The notes under the pieces: model-generated | Told to the model about the DNA's origin: nothing | The model's input: the letters and a program-made list of their open reading frames with translations, nothing else | Database searches by the model: none | Program-made: the position numbers and the translations under genes | From: Prosapia bicincta | Taxonomy: Eukaryota > Arthropoda > Insecta > Hemiptera > Cercopidae | Direction: 5' to 3' | NCBI GenBank assembly: GCA_036971475.1 | Contig: JBAIZL010000376.1 | Span: 5,114,001 to 5,178,000 of the forward strand | DNA length: 64,000 nt | In this document: positions 21,641 to 32,734 of the stretch, piece by piece | Layout: every line of letters begins with the position of its first letter | Position numbering within the stretch: the stretch's first letter is position 1

Positions 21641-22600
21641 ATTGACTTTTTTTATTTGTAATTTGTTGGGAGTCAACAAGAAGTTTAACTACATTTTGAG
21701 GCATTTTGCGAGTTACAGGGAATAAATACCAACTTTACTGTGAAAAACAAATAATTTCCATTTACAACACGCAAAAATCATTATAAAATCATGTTTGTTT
21801 TTTATAACAGAGCACTATGTTATGTCAGATTTAATTATCTGGATAGAAAAGATTCTGTTATTAAACAAAAAACAAAGTTTGCTAAGATCAGCCATCTTGT
21901 TTGCAACTGAAATAAGCTTACTTTTGCAATACTTTTTGGATTACTGTATGGAAAATGTTCATTTTAATGCTCAAACTAATTTATACTTCACTGAGTAGTA
22001 AACATCATAGTTTTATAATAATTTATTTTAACTAGGTAAGTAGCTAATATTGTAATATAACTGTACAGTAATATAGTGTTATATATTTAAAAAAATATTT
22101 TTTAACTTTGATTTTTTTATTCAAACATGTTATTCCGAATACATTATAGACAAGAAACAAGATTTTAAGAACTGCAAAACACTTCCTTAAAAGTTACATA
22201 AACTCTGTCTTTTAAAACATGACTTTACTTATAAACAATACTTAAGATCGAGTTCTTCGTGTACTATGTTATCCTACAAGTATACCACTATAACTGTATA
22301 AAATAAGTACAAAGTATCTACTTTTAAGAAAATAATTACTTTTTTAATGCAATAGAAATTTTTTTACATAAATGTAAAAGTGAAAGAGAGATTGATGTTT
22401 TGTCTGAAATTATGAGTCAACTTATAACACTGAATATGTTTTCAATCATCTTAAAGTTCCAGTGTTATGGTTATTTGAGTTCTTATTTCTGGTTACTGTG
22501 AGTATTTTGCACTCCCTGAGATTAAAAAAGAATTTTTTTCAAAAACACTAGGAGGATGTGCACAAGGATTTTTTTAATTTTCCATAGAAAGTTATTTTTA
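21641..22600. other. AT-rich noncoding stretch
   Basis: No coding, RNA gene or clear repeat structure seen apart from short A/T runs. A 67-codon open frame at 21795-21998 has no recognisable motif and AT-driven composition. Confidence 0.5.
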
Positions 22601-22874
22601 ATCAATTTTAAGTTGGGTAAAAAATTCAGTGTGGAGTAGTAAGTTGTGCAACATTCATGGAGTGACACAGTGATGCAAGCTATTTGTATTCATACCTTAT
22701 GTGTGTAGATATTTGAGAAACATCGCTTTGGCTTAATTTTTATGGTTTTTGCATACGTATATTTAAATATACCTATAAAGTCTTCAGTTATGATAGGTTT
22801 GGTTGTAATTTTATATATTACTATATACCTATATTAAATATAAATATAAAATATGTTTTCTTGTTTAATAATTT

Positions 22875-23104
22875 AAAACAACATAGGTTATTCAAATACA
22901 AGAATATTTATTAATTTATATTCAAACCTTTTTGTTGGTAAACAGTGCCAACATCAACAGGAATGAAAATTACAATAATGTAATTTTGTAATAATTACAT
23001 TATTGTAATTTTCATTCCTGATGATGTTGGGACTGTTTACCAACAAAAAGCTTTGAATATAAATTAATAAATATTCTTGTATTTGAATAACCTATGTTGT
23101 TTTT
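22875..23104. repeat. Near-perfect palindrome, arms about 110 bp
   Basis: The left arm starts AAAACAACATAGGTTATTC at 22875 and the right arm ends with its complement at 23104, around a centre of about seven bases near 22990. Each arm contains a CTGATGA-like core followed by a GTTGG...CCAAC stem. Expected to form a long hairpin or cruciform. Confidence 0.9.
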
Positions 23105-23664
23105 TAACCTATATTAAAATATACCTATAAAGTGTCCAGTCATGATAGATTTGATTCTAATTTTATACATTTCCTAAAAATGGTTAAATGTATAAAATTA
23201 CAACCAAATTCATTCCGACTGGCTACCTCATAGATATATTTCAATATAGGTATATAAAATTAACCTTCCTTGGTAATAACAAAAATAATAGTTATGAATA
23301 TAGCTTGAGGACATGTTTTTAAATCATTTTAAACGCATTCCATTGGGAACGGGCATTCTGCGTATTCATTAAAGTTTACATTCTTAAAACACCAACTACA
23401 GTCGTGACGTCACTGTATCACTCCGGAGACGATGCACAACTTCCTACTCCGCACTGAATTTTTTACTCAACTTTCAATTGATAAAAAAATAACTTTCCAT
23501 GTAAAATGAAAAAAAAATTCTTGTGCATATCGTCCTTGGACCTGTTTTTGAATGATTCTTTATTTTAATATCACTTGTTACCAATCACTTGTATCACCAA
23601 TACAATTACTTAATTTTGTTAATCAAATCTACCGCTTTATCATAATTGGTATGTATCTTAGTTT

Positions 23665-23684
23665 TGTGTGTGTGTGTGTGTGTT
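23665..23684. repeat. Short (TG)10 microsatellite
   Basis: A simple TG run of about 20 bases within AT-rich sequence. Confidence 0.8.
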
Positions 23685-24482
23685 GTTATGTTAAGAATGA
23701 TTCACATTTAGCACATTTGAAGGGGTAATTTGTGTTTTACAGTGCTAAAAATTGCTTGTTTCTTGTTCAGAATATGTTTTGGTGTAAAAATTTAAGATGA
23801 CTTCTATCTGACCAAGTTTTAGGAAGAAATATTGAGCTCCTAACCTGACCTGGGTTGATTTTGGTGCTTACTAACTCTCCGATCGGCAAATTTTTTTTCT
23901 TGATTGATTTGACATTGCTTATTAAATGAAGTTATTTTTAATGACAAACACATATTAACCTAAGAAAACTAGGACAGGTCAGGTTAAGTTAGGGGTAAAA
24001 ATATAGTCTTAATGATGTTGGTTTAATTTTTTTTTTACTTGTTTTAATGTGTAGAGCACGAATATTATCTTTTTTCCGCGGAAAATATGAAAAGTTAATT
24101 TTTTTGCATATTTTTAATGTTAGTCTGTAATAGCATGTATAGCGTAAACCGGACACGCAGTAGCTACACCACACTGCACTACGTCAAAGTCAGTTTATTT
24201 TAATACTAAACTTAAAATCTAAATATTCGACTTTTAGTTATAACTTTATACAACATTACCATATACCTACATTAAAATATACCTGTGAAGTAGTGCAGTC
24301 AGGGTAGATTTGGTTTCAATATTACATCAGCAATATGTCTAAATATTTACCAAAATTACAACTGGATACTTCGTAGGTATACTTTAATATAAGCTACTAA
24401 GGTATACTGTATAACTCAAACCTAGCTACACACGGGATCAAGAACAAACACACACTCCCCACATTAGAAAACGTACACCTAA

Positions 24483-24677
24483 TAAAAAAAAGTACAAAAA
24501 GGCCTCAGAATGACAATCTGGGAACAACTACAAATTTATAAACATAAAAATAATATCAACGAACAAATACAAATAAAATCAAAAACCGATGAATTATTCA
24601 ACCAAATAGACAAAATTAACCCCAAGACAAACTTAACAGACTCCCACAGTGGAGTGAATACAAAAATAGAACAATAA
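24483..24677 (+). pseudogene. Penelope-like element C-terminal tail relic
   Basis: From 24501 a 58-codon frame reads GLRMTIWEQLQIYKHKNN, then NINEQIQIKSKTDELFNQID, to TAA at 24675. The pattern of a short hydrophobic stretch, E-x-IYKH and a charged tail matches what follows the GIY-YIG nuclease in Penelope-like elements (leucine/threonine-E-x-x-x-IYK). The nuclease itself is not readable upstream. It lies inside the foldback-repeat field. Assignment rests on my reading of the family pattern and is supported by clearer relics at 38414-38884 and 58927-59480. Confidence 0.5.
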
Positions 24678-25141
24678 CTGTACACCACATCTTGTTCTAC
24701 CACAACGCAAATTCCACACAACTCGTAGTCTACTACAACCGCCAGTCAGTGATGCCTCATGATGGAGATACTACCAATCTTTTAAAGTTAACTTGGACTA
24801 AAACAATTAAACTTACTGCCTAAAGCAGTGTGAAATTAAAGTGCAAGTAAAATGTTCAAGTAATTTTTTGGGAGTCAACAGCAACTTTAATATTGTTTGA
24901 AGGCATGGCAATGGTGAGTTTTAGCGGCCAGACGATATATATATTGTAAATTGTTCAAAACCACAAAATAGGATGATATGCACAAGAGTTTTTTTAATAT
25001 TTTACTTGGAAAGTTATTTTTTATCAATTTAAAGTAGGGGGAAAATATTCAGTGCGGAGCATCAAGTTGTGCATCACCTGCGGAGTGATACAGTGGCGTC
25101 ATGCTACCTTACGTGTGTAGGTATTTGAGAAACAAACATTT

Positions 25142-25153
25142 GGCTCAACTTTT

Positions 25154-25187
<34 letters not shown>
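25142..25187. repeat. (TA)n microsatellite
   Basis: Pure TA run of about 45 bases. Confidence 0.9.
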
Positions 25188-25191
<4 letters not shown>

Positions 25192-25205
25192 TCGCAATAT
25201 GTTTT

Positions 25206-25381
25206 CTTGTGTATTAATAAAGAACAAAAGTCAAAATACAAATACAAGAATTATATTTGAATTTACAATTCAAAGCTTTTCGTTGGCTAACAGTACTAAC
25301 ATCATCAGGAATATTAAACAATTAAAATTAACATATGTCAAATGTATTTATAATTCTTGTATTTGTATTTTGACTTTTGTT

Positions 25382-25383
<2 letters not shown>
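25206..25383. repeat. Inverted repeat with 34-bp arms around a hammerhead-like core
   Basis: Arms at about 25219-25253 and 25349-25383 (AAAGTCAAAATACAAATACA and its complement) enclose roughly 95 bases. On the minus strand the enclosed sequence contains CTGATGA (25308-25302), a partly paired stem, and GAAA (25281-25278). The interior matches the interior of the palindrome at 22875-23104. Confidence 0.8.

Positions 25384-25385
<2 letters not shown>

Positions 25386-25453
<68 letters not shown>
25386..25453. repeat. (TA)n microsatellite
   Basis: Pure TA run of about 68 bases immediately after the inverted repeat at 25206-25383. Confidence 0.9.
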
Positions 25454-25457
<4 letters not shown>

Positions 25458-26286
25458 AATATACTTATAAAGTCTCCAGTTAGGATAGATTTGGTTTTAA
25501 ATTTATACATTACTATTAAAATATACCTAAAAAGTGTCCAGTCAGGATAGGTTTGGTTTTAATTTTATATTACCTGATTAAATGTATAAAATTAGAACCA
25601 AATCTATCCTGACTGGATACTTCATGGGTATGTGATCCTACAAAGGGCTAGTTAATGTTGATGTTTTTCGTTTGTAAAATTCATAATTTTTGGAAGTAAA
25701 CAGCAAGTGCGGTCATTTTGCGGGTTACTAATTCATAATAATTATGCCAAAAGCATAACAATGAGTGAAAAAGTTTTTTCTCGAAGCTACAAGTAAGGTA
25801 TGTATATAGAGTTGGCGTGACGTCATGAAACATTTCTATCACTCCATGCCCATTCACAACTTATGCCTCCTCACTGAATTTTTTACTCTATTTTAAATTT
25901 TAAAATAGTAACTTTCTTCGGTCAATAAAAATAAAATTTTGGTTTTGAACTTTCCAAAATATTGTAGGTGACCACTAAAATCCACTATTACTAAAAATAA
26001 CTTGAATATATAAAATTAGAACCAATCCATCCTGACTGGATACTTCATAGGTATATTTCAATAGATATAAAATTCACCTTCCCTGGCAATAACAAAACTA
26101 ATATTTATCAATATAGCTTCAGGACATGTTTTTGATTCATTGAGGTTAGATTGCTAAAACCCCAATTACAGTTGTGACGTCACTGTATCACTCCACGGCC
26201 GATGCACAAATTAATGCTCCGCACTGAATTTTTTACTCAATATTTAATTGATAAAAAAATAACTTTCTGAGTAGAATATTAAAAAA

Positions 26287-27432
26287 AGGTAAAAATATAT
26301 TCGAAATGACATTGGTTTAAAAAAAAATTTTTTTTTACTCGTTTTAATGTGTAGAACACAAATATTAACTTTTTTCTGCGGAAAATACAAAAAATTAAAT
26401 TTTTAGCACATTTTTAATGTTAGTCTGTAATAGCATGTATAGCGTGAACCAGCCGTGCAGTAGCTGCAGCGCACAACACTACTGTATGTCAAAGTAAATT
26501 TATTTTAATATTAAACTTAAAATCAGAATATTTAACTTTTGGTAATAATTTTATACAATATTACTATATGCCTGCATTAAAAGGTAAAAATATAGTCTTA
26601 ATGGCGTTAGTTTAAAAAATTCTTTTTTGTTTTTAAATTACTCGTTTCAATGTGTAGAACATGAATATCGACTTTTTTTCTGCAGAAAATACGGAAAGTT
26701 ACTTTTTCACATTTTAAATGTTAGGTTGTAAAGGCTTGTAGGCCTATAGCGTTAACCAGGCGCGCAGTAGCTCCGCACACTGCACTACGTAGACGTACTA
26801 TCTAGATTTGTAATTTTATACAACATAGTAATGTTACAGATATATAGTAATATACCTATATTAAAATATACCTACGAAGTATCCAGTCAGGATTGATTTG
26901 GTTATAATTTAATTAAATATTGCTATCTGCCTATATTAAAATATACATACGAAAGTATCCAGACAGGATGGATTTGCTGATAATTTTACTCAACATTACT
27001 ATTTACCGGTATTAAAGTATACCTACGAAGTATTCAGTCAAGATAGATTTGGTTGTAATTTTGGTAAATATTTAGACTTATTGCCAATGCAGAAAATCAC
27101 AACCAAAATCTATCCTGACTGGATACTTTGTAGGTATATTTTAATGTAGGTATATAGTCATGTTGTATAAAATTATAACCAAAAGTTGAATATTTAGATT
27201 TTAAGTTAAGTATTAAAATAAAGTGACTGTCGTAGTGCAGTGCGCTGTAGCTACTGCGCTGCCGGTTCACGCTATACATGCTATTACAGACTAACATTAA
27301 AAATGTGCAGAAAAATTAACTTTTTGTATTTTCCGCGAAAAAAAGTTTATATTAGTGTTCTACACATTAAAATGAGTAATTACAAATAAAAAAAAATTTC
27401 TAACCAAAGTCATTAAGACTATATTTTTACCC
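26287..27432. repeat. Foldback element with arms of about 300 bp
   Basis: The arm at 26287-26590 (starts AGGTAAAAATATA, includes TAATAGCATGTATAGCG) recurs inverted at 27130-27432 with roughly 85-90% identity by eye. A second forward copy (26582-26830) and several 75-bp module-2 repeats fill the middle. No coding potential. Confidence 0.75.
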
Positions 27433-28149
27433 ATTACAATATATCTATGAAGTATACAGTCATGATAGGTTTGGTTATAATTTTATTCAACATTACTATA
27501 TACCTATATTAAAATATACCTATGAAGAATCCAGTCAGGATAGATTTCGTTGTAATTTTCTGTATCGGCAATAAGTCTAAATATTTACCAAAATTACAAC
27601 CAAATTTATCCTGACTGGATGCTTCGTAGGTATAGTTTAATATAGGTAGATAGTAAAGTTGAATAAAATTATAACTAAATCAATCCTGACTGGATACTTC
27701 ATAGGTATATTTTAATGTAGGTATATTATAATGCTGTATAAATTATAACCTAATTTATCCTGACTGAATACTTCGTAGGTACATTTTAATATAGGTAGTA
27801 GTGGTAGTAGGTAGTAATGTTGAATAAAATTATAACCAAATCTATCCTGACTCGATACTTCGTATGTATATAGTAATGTATAAAATCACAACCAAATTTA
27901 GACGTAGTACAGTGCGCTGTAGGTACTGCGCGTCTGGTAAACGCTATAGGCCTACATGCTATTACAGACTAACATTTAAAATGTGAAGAAAGTAACTTTT
28001 CATATTGTCCGCAGGAAAAAGTTGATATTCGTGTTCTACATACTAAAACAATTGATACAAAAAAATTTTTTTAAGCCAGCATCATTAAGACGATGTTTTT
28101 ACCTGAAACATTTCTTGTGCATATCGTCCTATTTTGTGGTTTTGAACAA

Positions 28150-29757
28150 TATTCGGTTGAAATGCAGTACTCCGGCACTATACGATATTTTGGGAAATTG
28201 TTCAAAACCATCAAATTGGACGATATCCACAAGAATTTTTTTAAAATTGAAGTAGGAAAGTTACTTTTTTTCAATTTAAAGTAGGGTACTAAATTCAGCG
28301 CGGATGTAGAAGTTGTGAATAGGCGCGGAGTGATACTTACGTCACAGTGCTGCGATAAGGTTGAACGCATTGTCCGCGGTACGTCACGCAACCTTACGTG
28401 TGTAGATATTTGAGAAACAACTTCTACAGTTAGGATAGATTGGTTTTAAATTTATAAAATACTGTATACCTATATTAAAATATACCGAAAAAGTGTAAAG
28501 TCAGGTTAGGTTTGGTTTTAATTTTATACACTGAAATTCAGTTGTAAAATCACGAAGCATTTGCATAACTCTGCGCCTATTCACATCTTCGCGTAATTTT
28601 TATACATATATTTAAATATACGGTAAAAATGCAGAAGCCCGGCGCTATACGATATTTTGGGAAATGGTTTAACATCATTAAATAGGACGATATCTACAAG
28701 AATTTTTTTTAAATTGACCTCGGAAAGTTACTTTTTTTTCAATTTAAAGTAGCGAAAAAAATTCAGCGCGGATGTAGAAGTTGTGAATAGGCGCGGAGTG
28801 ATACAAATGCTTCGTGATACAACTGTATTTCAATGTATAAAATTAAAACCAAATCTAACCTGACTTGACACTTTTTGGGTATATTTTAATATAGGTATAC
28901 AGTATTGTATAAATTTAAAACCAAATCTATCCTAACTGGAGACTTTATAAGTATATTTAAATATATGTATAAAAATTTCGCAAAGTTGTGAATAGGCGCA
29001 GAGTTATGCAAATGCTTCGTGATTTTACAACTGAATTTCAATGCATAAAATTAAAACCAAACCTAACCTGACTTTACACTTTTTCGGTATATTTTAATAT
29101 AGGTATACAGTATTTTATAAATTTAAAACCAATCTATCCTAACTGTAAAAGTTGTTTCTCAAATATCTACACACGTAAGGTTGCGTGACGTACCGCGGAC
29201 AATGCGTACAACCTTATGCGCAGCACTGTGACGTAAGTATCACTCCGCGCCTATTCACAACTTCTACATCCGCGCTGAATTTAGTACCCTACTTTAAATT
29301 GAAAAAAAGTAACTTTCCTACTTCAATTTTAAAAAAATTCTTGTGGATATCGTCTAATTTGATGGTTTTGAACAATTTCCCAAAATATCGTATAGTGCCG
29401 GAGTACTGCATTTCAACCAAATATACTTATAAAGTCTCCAGTTAGGATAGATTTGGTTTTAAATTTATACAATACTGTATACCTATATTAAAATATACCT
29501 AAAAAGTGTCAAGTCAGGTTAGATTTGGTTTTAATTTTATACATCGAAATACAGTTGTATCACGAAGCATTTGTATCACTCCGCGCCTATTCACAACTTC
29601 TACATCCGCGCTGAATTTTTTTCGCTACTTTAAATTGAAAAAAAAAGTAACTTTCCGAGGTCAATTTTAAAAAAATTCTTGTAGATATCGTCCTATTTAA
29701 TGATGTTAAACCATTTCCCAAAATATCGTATAGCGCCGGGCTTCTGCATTTTTACCC
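28150..29757. repeat. Interleaved inverted repeats in the order L1-L2-L1'-L2'
   Basis: L1 (28150-28610) is repeated inverted at 28980-29425; L2 (28627-28972) is repeated inverted at 29425-29757. L1 and L2 are themselves diverged direct repeats sharing the ATACGATATTTTGGGAAAT start and the AGAAGTTGTGAATAGGCGCG core. The short open frames here on both strands are mirror images created by the inversion. Confidence 0.85.
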
Positions 29758-29789
29758 AATATTCAATGTATATATTTGGCTTTGGTATA

Positions 29790-29793
29790 TATT

Positions 29794-29853
<60 letters not shown>

Positions 29854-29865
29854 GTGTATAATATA

Positions 29866-29901
<36 letters not shown>
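29790..29901. repeat. Interrupted (TA)n microsatellite
   Basis: Two TA runs (about 29790-29850 and 29866-29900) separated by AATTGTGTATAATATAATTG. Confidence 0.9.
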
Positions 29902-29904
<3 letters not shown>

Positions 29905-30099
29905 GTGAGTTTTAGTGGCCACCTGCGGAATATATTGAATATTGTTCAAAACAACAATTCCGCGGAAAATATGAAAAGTTAGGTTAAAATGCATAAGCAT
30001 ACGATATTATCACTCCCAGCCTATTCACAACTTCTACATCCGCGCTGAAACTTTTACCCAACTTTAATCTAAGAAAAAATAATGTCTCTAGGCAAAGAA

Positions 30100-31020
30100 A
30101 AAAATAATTTCAATGAAAATAGTCTTTTTACATGTTTCTGAATGTTACATGAAAATATAGGCCCGGTTTAGCAAACTAAACAATTACCAAAAAAAATAAC
30201 TAACTTTTTCTAATAATGATTTTTCCCAATCGCAAACATTAAGATAAATAGGCCAGCAATTTATGCATGCCACAGAAATGGCGGGGGCACTGAACGGGTT
30301 AAGTATTACCAGTAAAATTATTTACTGAAATCTATGTTTATGCACCAAAAATATACTCATTGATTATATTCCTCAAAACGAAACTATTGTAAAACGACTT
30401 GCACGAACTTAAGTCTGTTGGTGTCGCTATATTGATTTTAGTTTAGTTGTGTTGTAATAGACATAGTTAAGACCATTATTTGTTACATGTGCCCTGATAT
30501 TTCGTTTACAATTTCTTTTTATTTCATAATCTGAGCTGATTCCGCTAATTTTTAAAATTTATTTTAGTGTATCCATGTGATAACAAAATACATTTATAAG
30601 CTGAGTATAATAGTAAGCTGCCGATAAATCTATTCCTGAAACCAACTCCTGACGCTAATTTTAATTACAATCTTACACCTCCCTGGTTTTATACATTTTT
30701 ACAATTAGTCTAACATTATAATCATTTACACTACTAATAGATTACACATTTTAATAAATGATTCACCTTTTTACACTTATTAAAATCCTTTAAATAACTA
30801 AGTATCAGTAACTATATATCACTACTTATAAGCTAGTTTTCACCTCTACAATAAAATGGCGGAACTACGTAACAATGCCAACACGATCTTCGAGAGTCCT
30901 ATAGTACATGGCCGACTCTACACTAGTAGTTCTTCGAAAGCCGATTCTTTTGATTCAACAAAAAATAACACTATACAAATTCCTGTATATCCCAGCTCAT
31001 AAGAGATTAAACTGTAATTA
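30100..31020. other. AT-rich stretch, no feature recognised
   Basis: I see no gene, RNA or terminal repeats here. Confidence 0.5.
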
Positions 31021-31026
31021 GACTAA

Positions 31027-31262
31027 TTATTACAAAACTAAGTGAATAGTTTTCAACTTACTTGCTGTTTCATTTAGAAAACAATCGTTTTATTTACGAA
31101 GGTGACACTCACTTGAGAATGTCAGTTTCGTAAATGAAACGATTTTTCTAAACGCGTCAGCAAGTAAGCTCAAAAGTATTCACTTAAAGAGTGTCTGCTT
31201 CGTAAATGAAACGATAGTTTTGTAACACGTCAGCAAGTAAATTCAAAATTATTCACTTAGCT
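31027..31262. repeat. Short repeat with two direct copies and one inverted copy
   Basis: A unit of about 65 bp (TTCGTAAATGAAACGAT followed by CGTCAGCAAGTAA and TATTCACTTA) occurs at about 31127-31190 and 31198-31262, and inverted at about 31035-31100. The outer ends (AAGTGAATA and TATTCACTT) act as inverted termini, so it may be a small foldback element. Confidence 0.7.
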
Positions 31263-31433
31263 ACGCAATAATTACTTATAGAAAGTATAAAGTACTATTT
31301 CAATATTTTTATTGATCTTGAATTTTATAGTCCATTACGTTCGGTGAAACACAATTAATTACTTTTACATTAATTTATAACTATCCAAACTTTGAATTTT
31401 GTAAATTTGTAAAATCTTACTGAGACAGAAAGT

Positions 31434-31463
31434 TTTCGAACGCTCCGTGGCTATCTTCATCAG
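31434..31463 (-). ncRNA. Hammerhead-like core motif
   Basis: On the minus strand CTGATGA (31463-31457), 19 intervening bases with a GC-containing centre, then GAAA (31437-31434). These are the two invariant strands of a hammerhead core. Helix I and III could not be confirmed, so this is a motif match only. Confidence 0.3.
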
Positions 31464-31916
31464 TTTCTTTTGCTTGGAGTTGTTAGGTTAAGTGGTGACG
31501 GTTTTAAAGGCAGGTTTTCGATAGTATCAACAAGTATGTGTGAAGTGTAACGTAAAAGTGGTTTATTATTGGTCTATAAATTATCAACTAAAATATATTT
31601 TTTATTTCTAGTTTATTTTGTTAATAATTCTTACATTAATTTATTTTTAATTTAAAATTATTAAATAATAACGTAATGAAGTCTTGAAAATGTTTAGTAC
31701 TTAATAACTTAATTTAAACCATTTGAAAAGTTACAGAAATTGAATGTCAGAACACAGAAAAATATGCTGAGGTGTCAATATCTTATTTTACTTTACTTTA
31801 TCCAAACCCCATCCGTGGCTGTTTTGCCACTCGACGTCGAGCCTCCCAATACAGACTGACTATATTCTGCGGTGTTGACTGTAGTTGGGGACATAGGAAA
31901 AGATGTTCGCCGTCCA

Positions 31917-32607
31917 TTAACCTACTTGGCACAGGGGGCAAGTGTCTTCATCTGCAAGGCCGATTCTATGTAGATGGGCTTGAAGGTAGACGTGCCCCGC
32001 CAAAGTGCGGAAAAAGGCCACGGATACGTGTCTTTCAATGTTACGTGGTATTCTGTCAGTTGCCAGGCTCGCCCACTTCCTTCCTTCGCTTTCGTTTTTT
32101 AACTTCCTGGTAGTTTGGCGCGAAACGGTGATATAAATGTGGCTACAGGCGGATCGCAGGAATTGAGCCTTCGTGGGTTTCGGCATCATGGCTCCCCGCT
32201 TTGCCAGCTCGTCAGCCTTCTCACACTATGCCAATGTGGCTCGGGATCCATTGGAGCCATACGGTCCAGCCAGAGGACACCAAGCTAGCGAGTGCAGCGC
32301 AGCAGTTCATGGTTCTCTGACAGTCTGTAGGCGTGTTCTTGCTGAGAGCTTGGATGGCAGATTGGGAGTCAACGAAAAATACGACTCATCGTAGTGTGGT
32401 GCTTGGGCTCTGAAGACAAGAGACTGCTTCGTGGATGGCGCATATTTCCCCGTCGAAGTTGCTAGTATATTTCCCGACAGCCATGCACTTTTCAAACAGA
32501 CTTGAATAGACTCCTGCTCCTGTTGAGCTGGTTTCTGGTAAATATGATCCGTCTGTATAGATATGGACCCACTCGTGCAAGGGGTAGTTGAGATTCATTG
32601 TTTCCAT
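31917..32607 (-). pseudogene. LINE G RNase H domain and C-terminal zinc motif
   Basis: The RNase H start reads EWVHIYTDGSYLPETSSTGA with the first catalytic Asp in TDGS, followed by DGEICAIHEAV, the Glu helix (AEL-type glutamate replaced by GEI context). Frameshifts near 32400 interrupt it. At 32189-31917 the tail reads FFRTLAGHVYLQAHLHRIGL and ADEDTCPLCQVG, the post-RNase H CPLC motif common in I-like and related LINEs. It is not translatable as one protein. Confidence 0.8.
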
Positions 32608-32734
32608 AACACACCTTTGTAGTTCCAGCGGGCTTTTCGTTGCTTTGGTCGAGGTTAAACTGTTGTGGGCAGCAACTATGGTCGTGTAGGAAGCAAGCAG
32701 AGCGGGTTTACAAGCGGTAGGTTGTACTTATCGA

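Larger units (their letters stand above)
22600..30095. repeat. Field of AT-rich foldback (inverted) repeats
   Basis: Three modules recur in both orientations. Module 1, around 110 bp, has the core AAGTTGTGNANNGGCGCGGAG and a nearby CRE-like octamer; copies at about 22610, 23430, 25030, 25850, 26190, 28240, 28730, 29250, 29590 and 30010. Module 2, about 75 bp, reads like CAGTCAGGATAGATTTGGTT plus TATACCTATATTAAAATATA; more than 20 copies, densest at 26820-27890. Module 3, about 250-300 bp, has the core TAGTCTGTAATAGCATGTA (with variants); forward at 23990, 26287 and 26582, reversed at 27130 and 27895. No transposase frame was found, so these look like non-autonomous foldback or long-TIR elements. 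Confidence 0.8.

Noticed and set aside
21795..21998. 67-codon plus-strand frame
   Set aside because: AT-rich, no start context or motif, no support as a gene.
28071..29445. Two similar frames on opposite strands (28391-28071 minus, 29185-29445 plus)
   Set aside because: They are the same sequence in the two arms of an inverted repeat, with an AT-driven composition and no motif.
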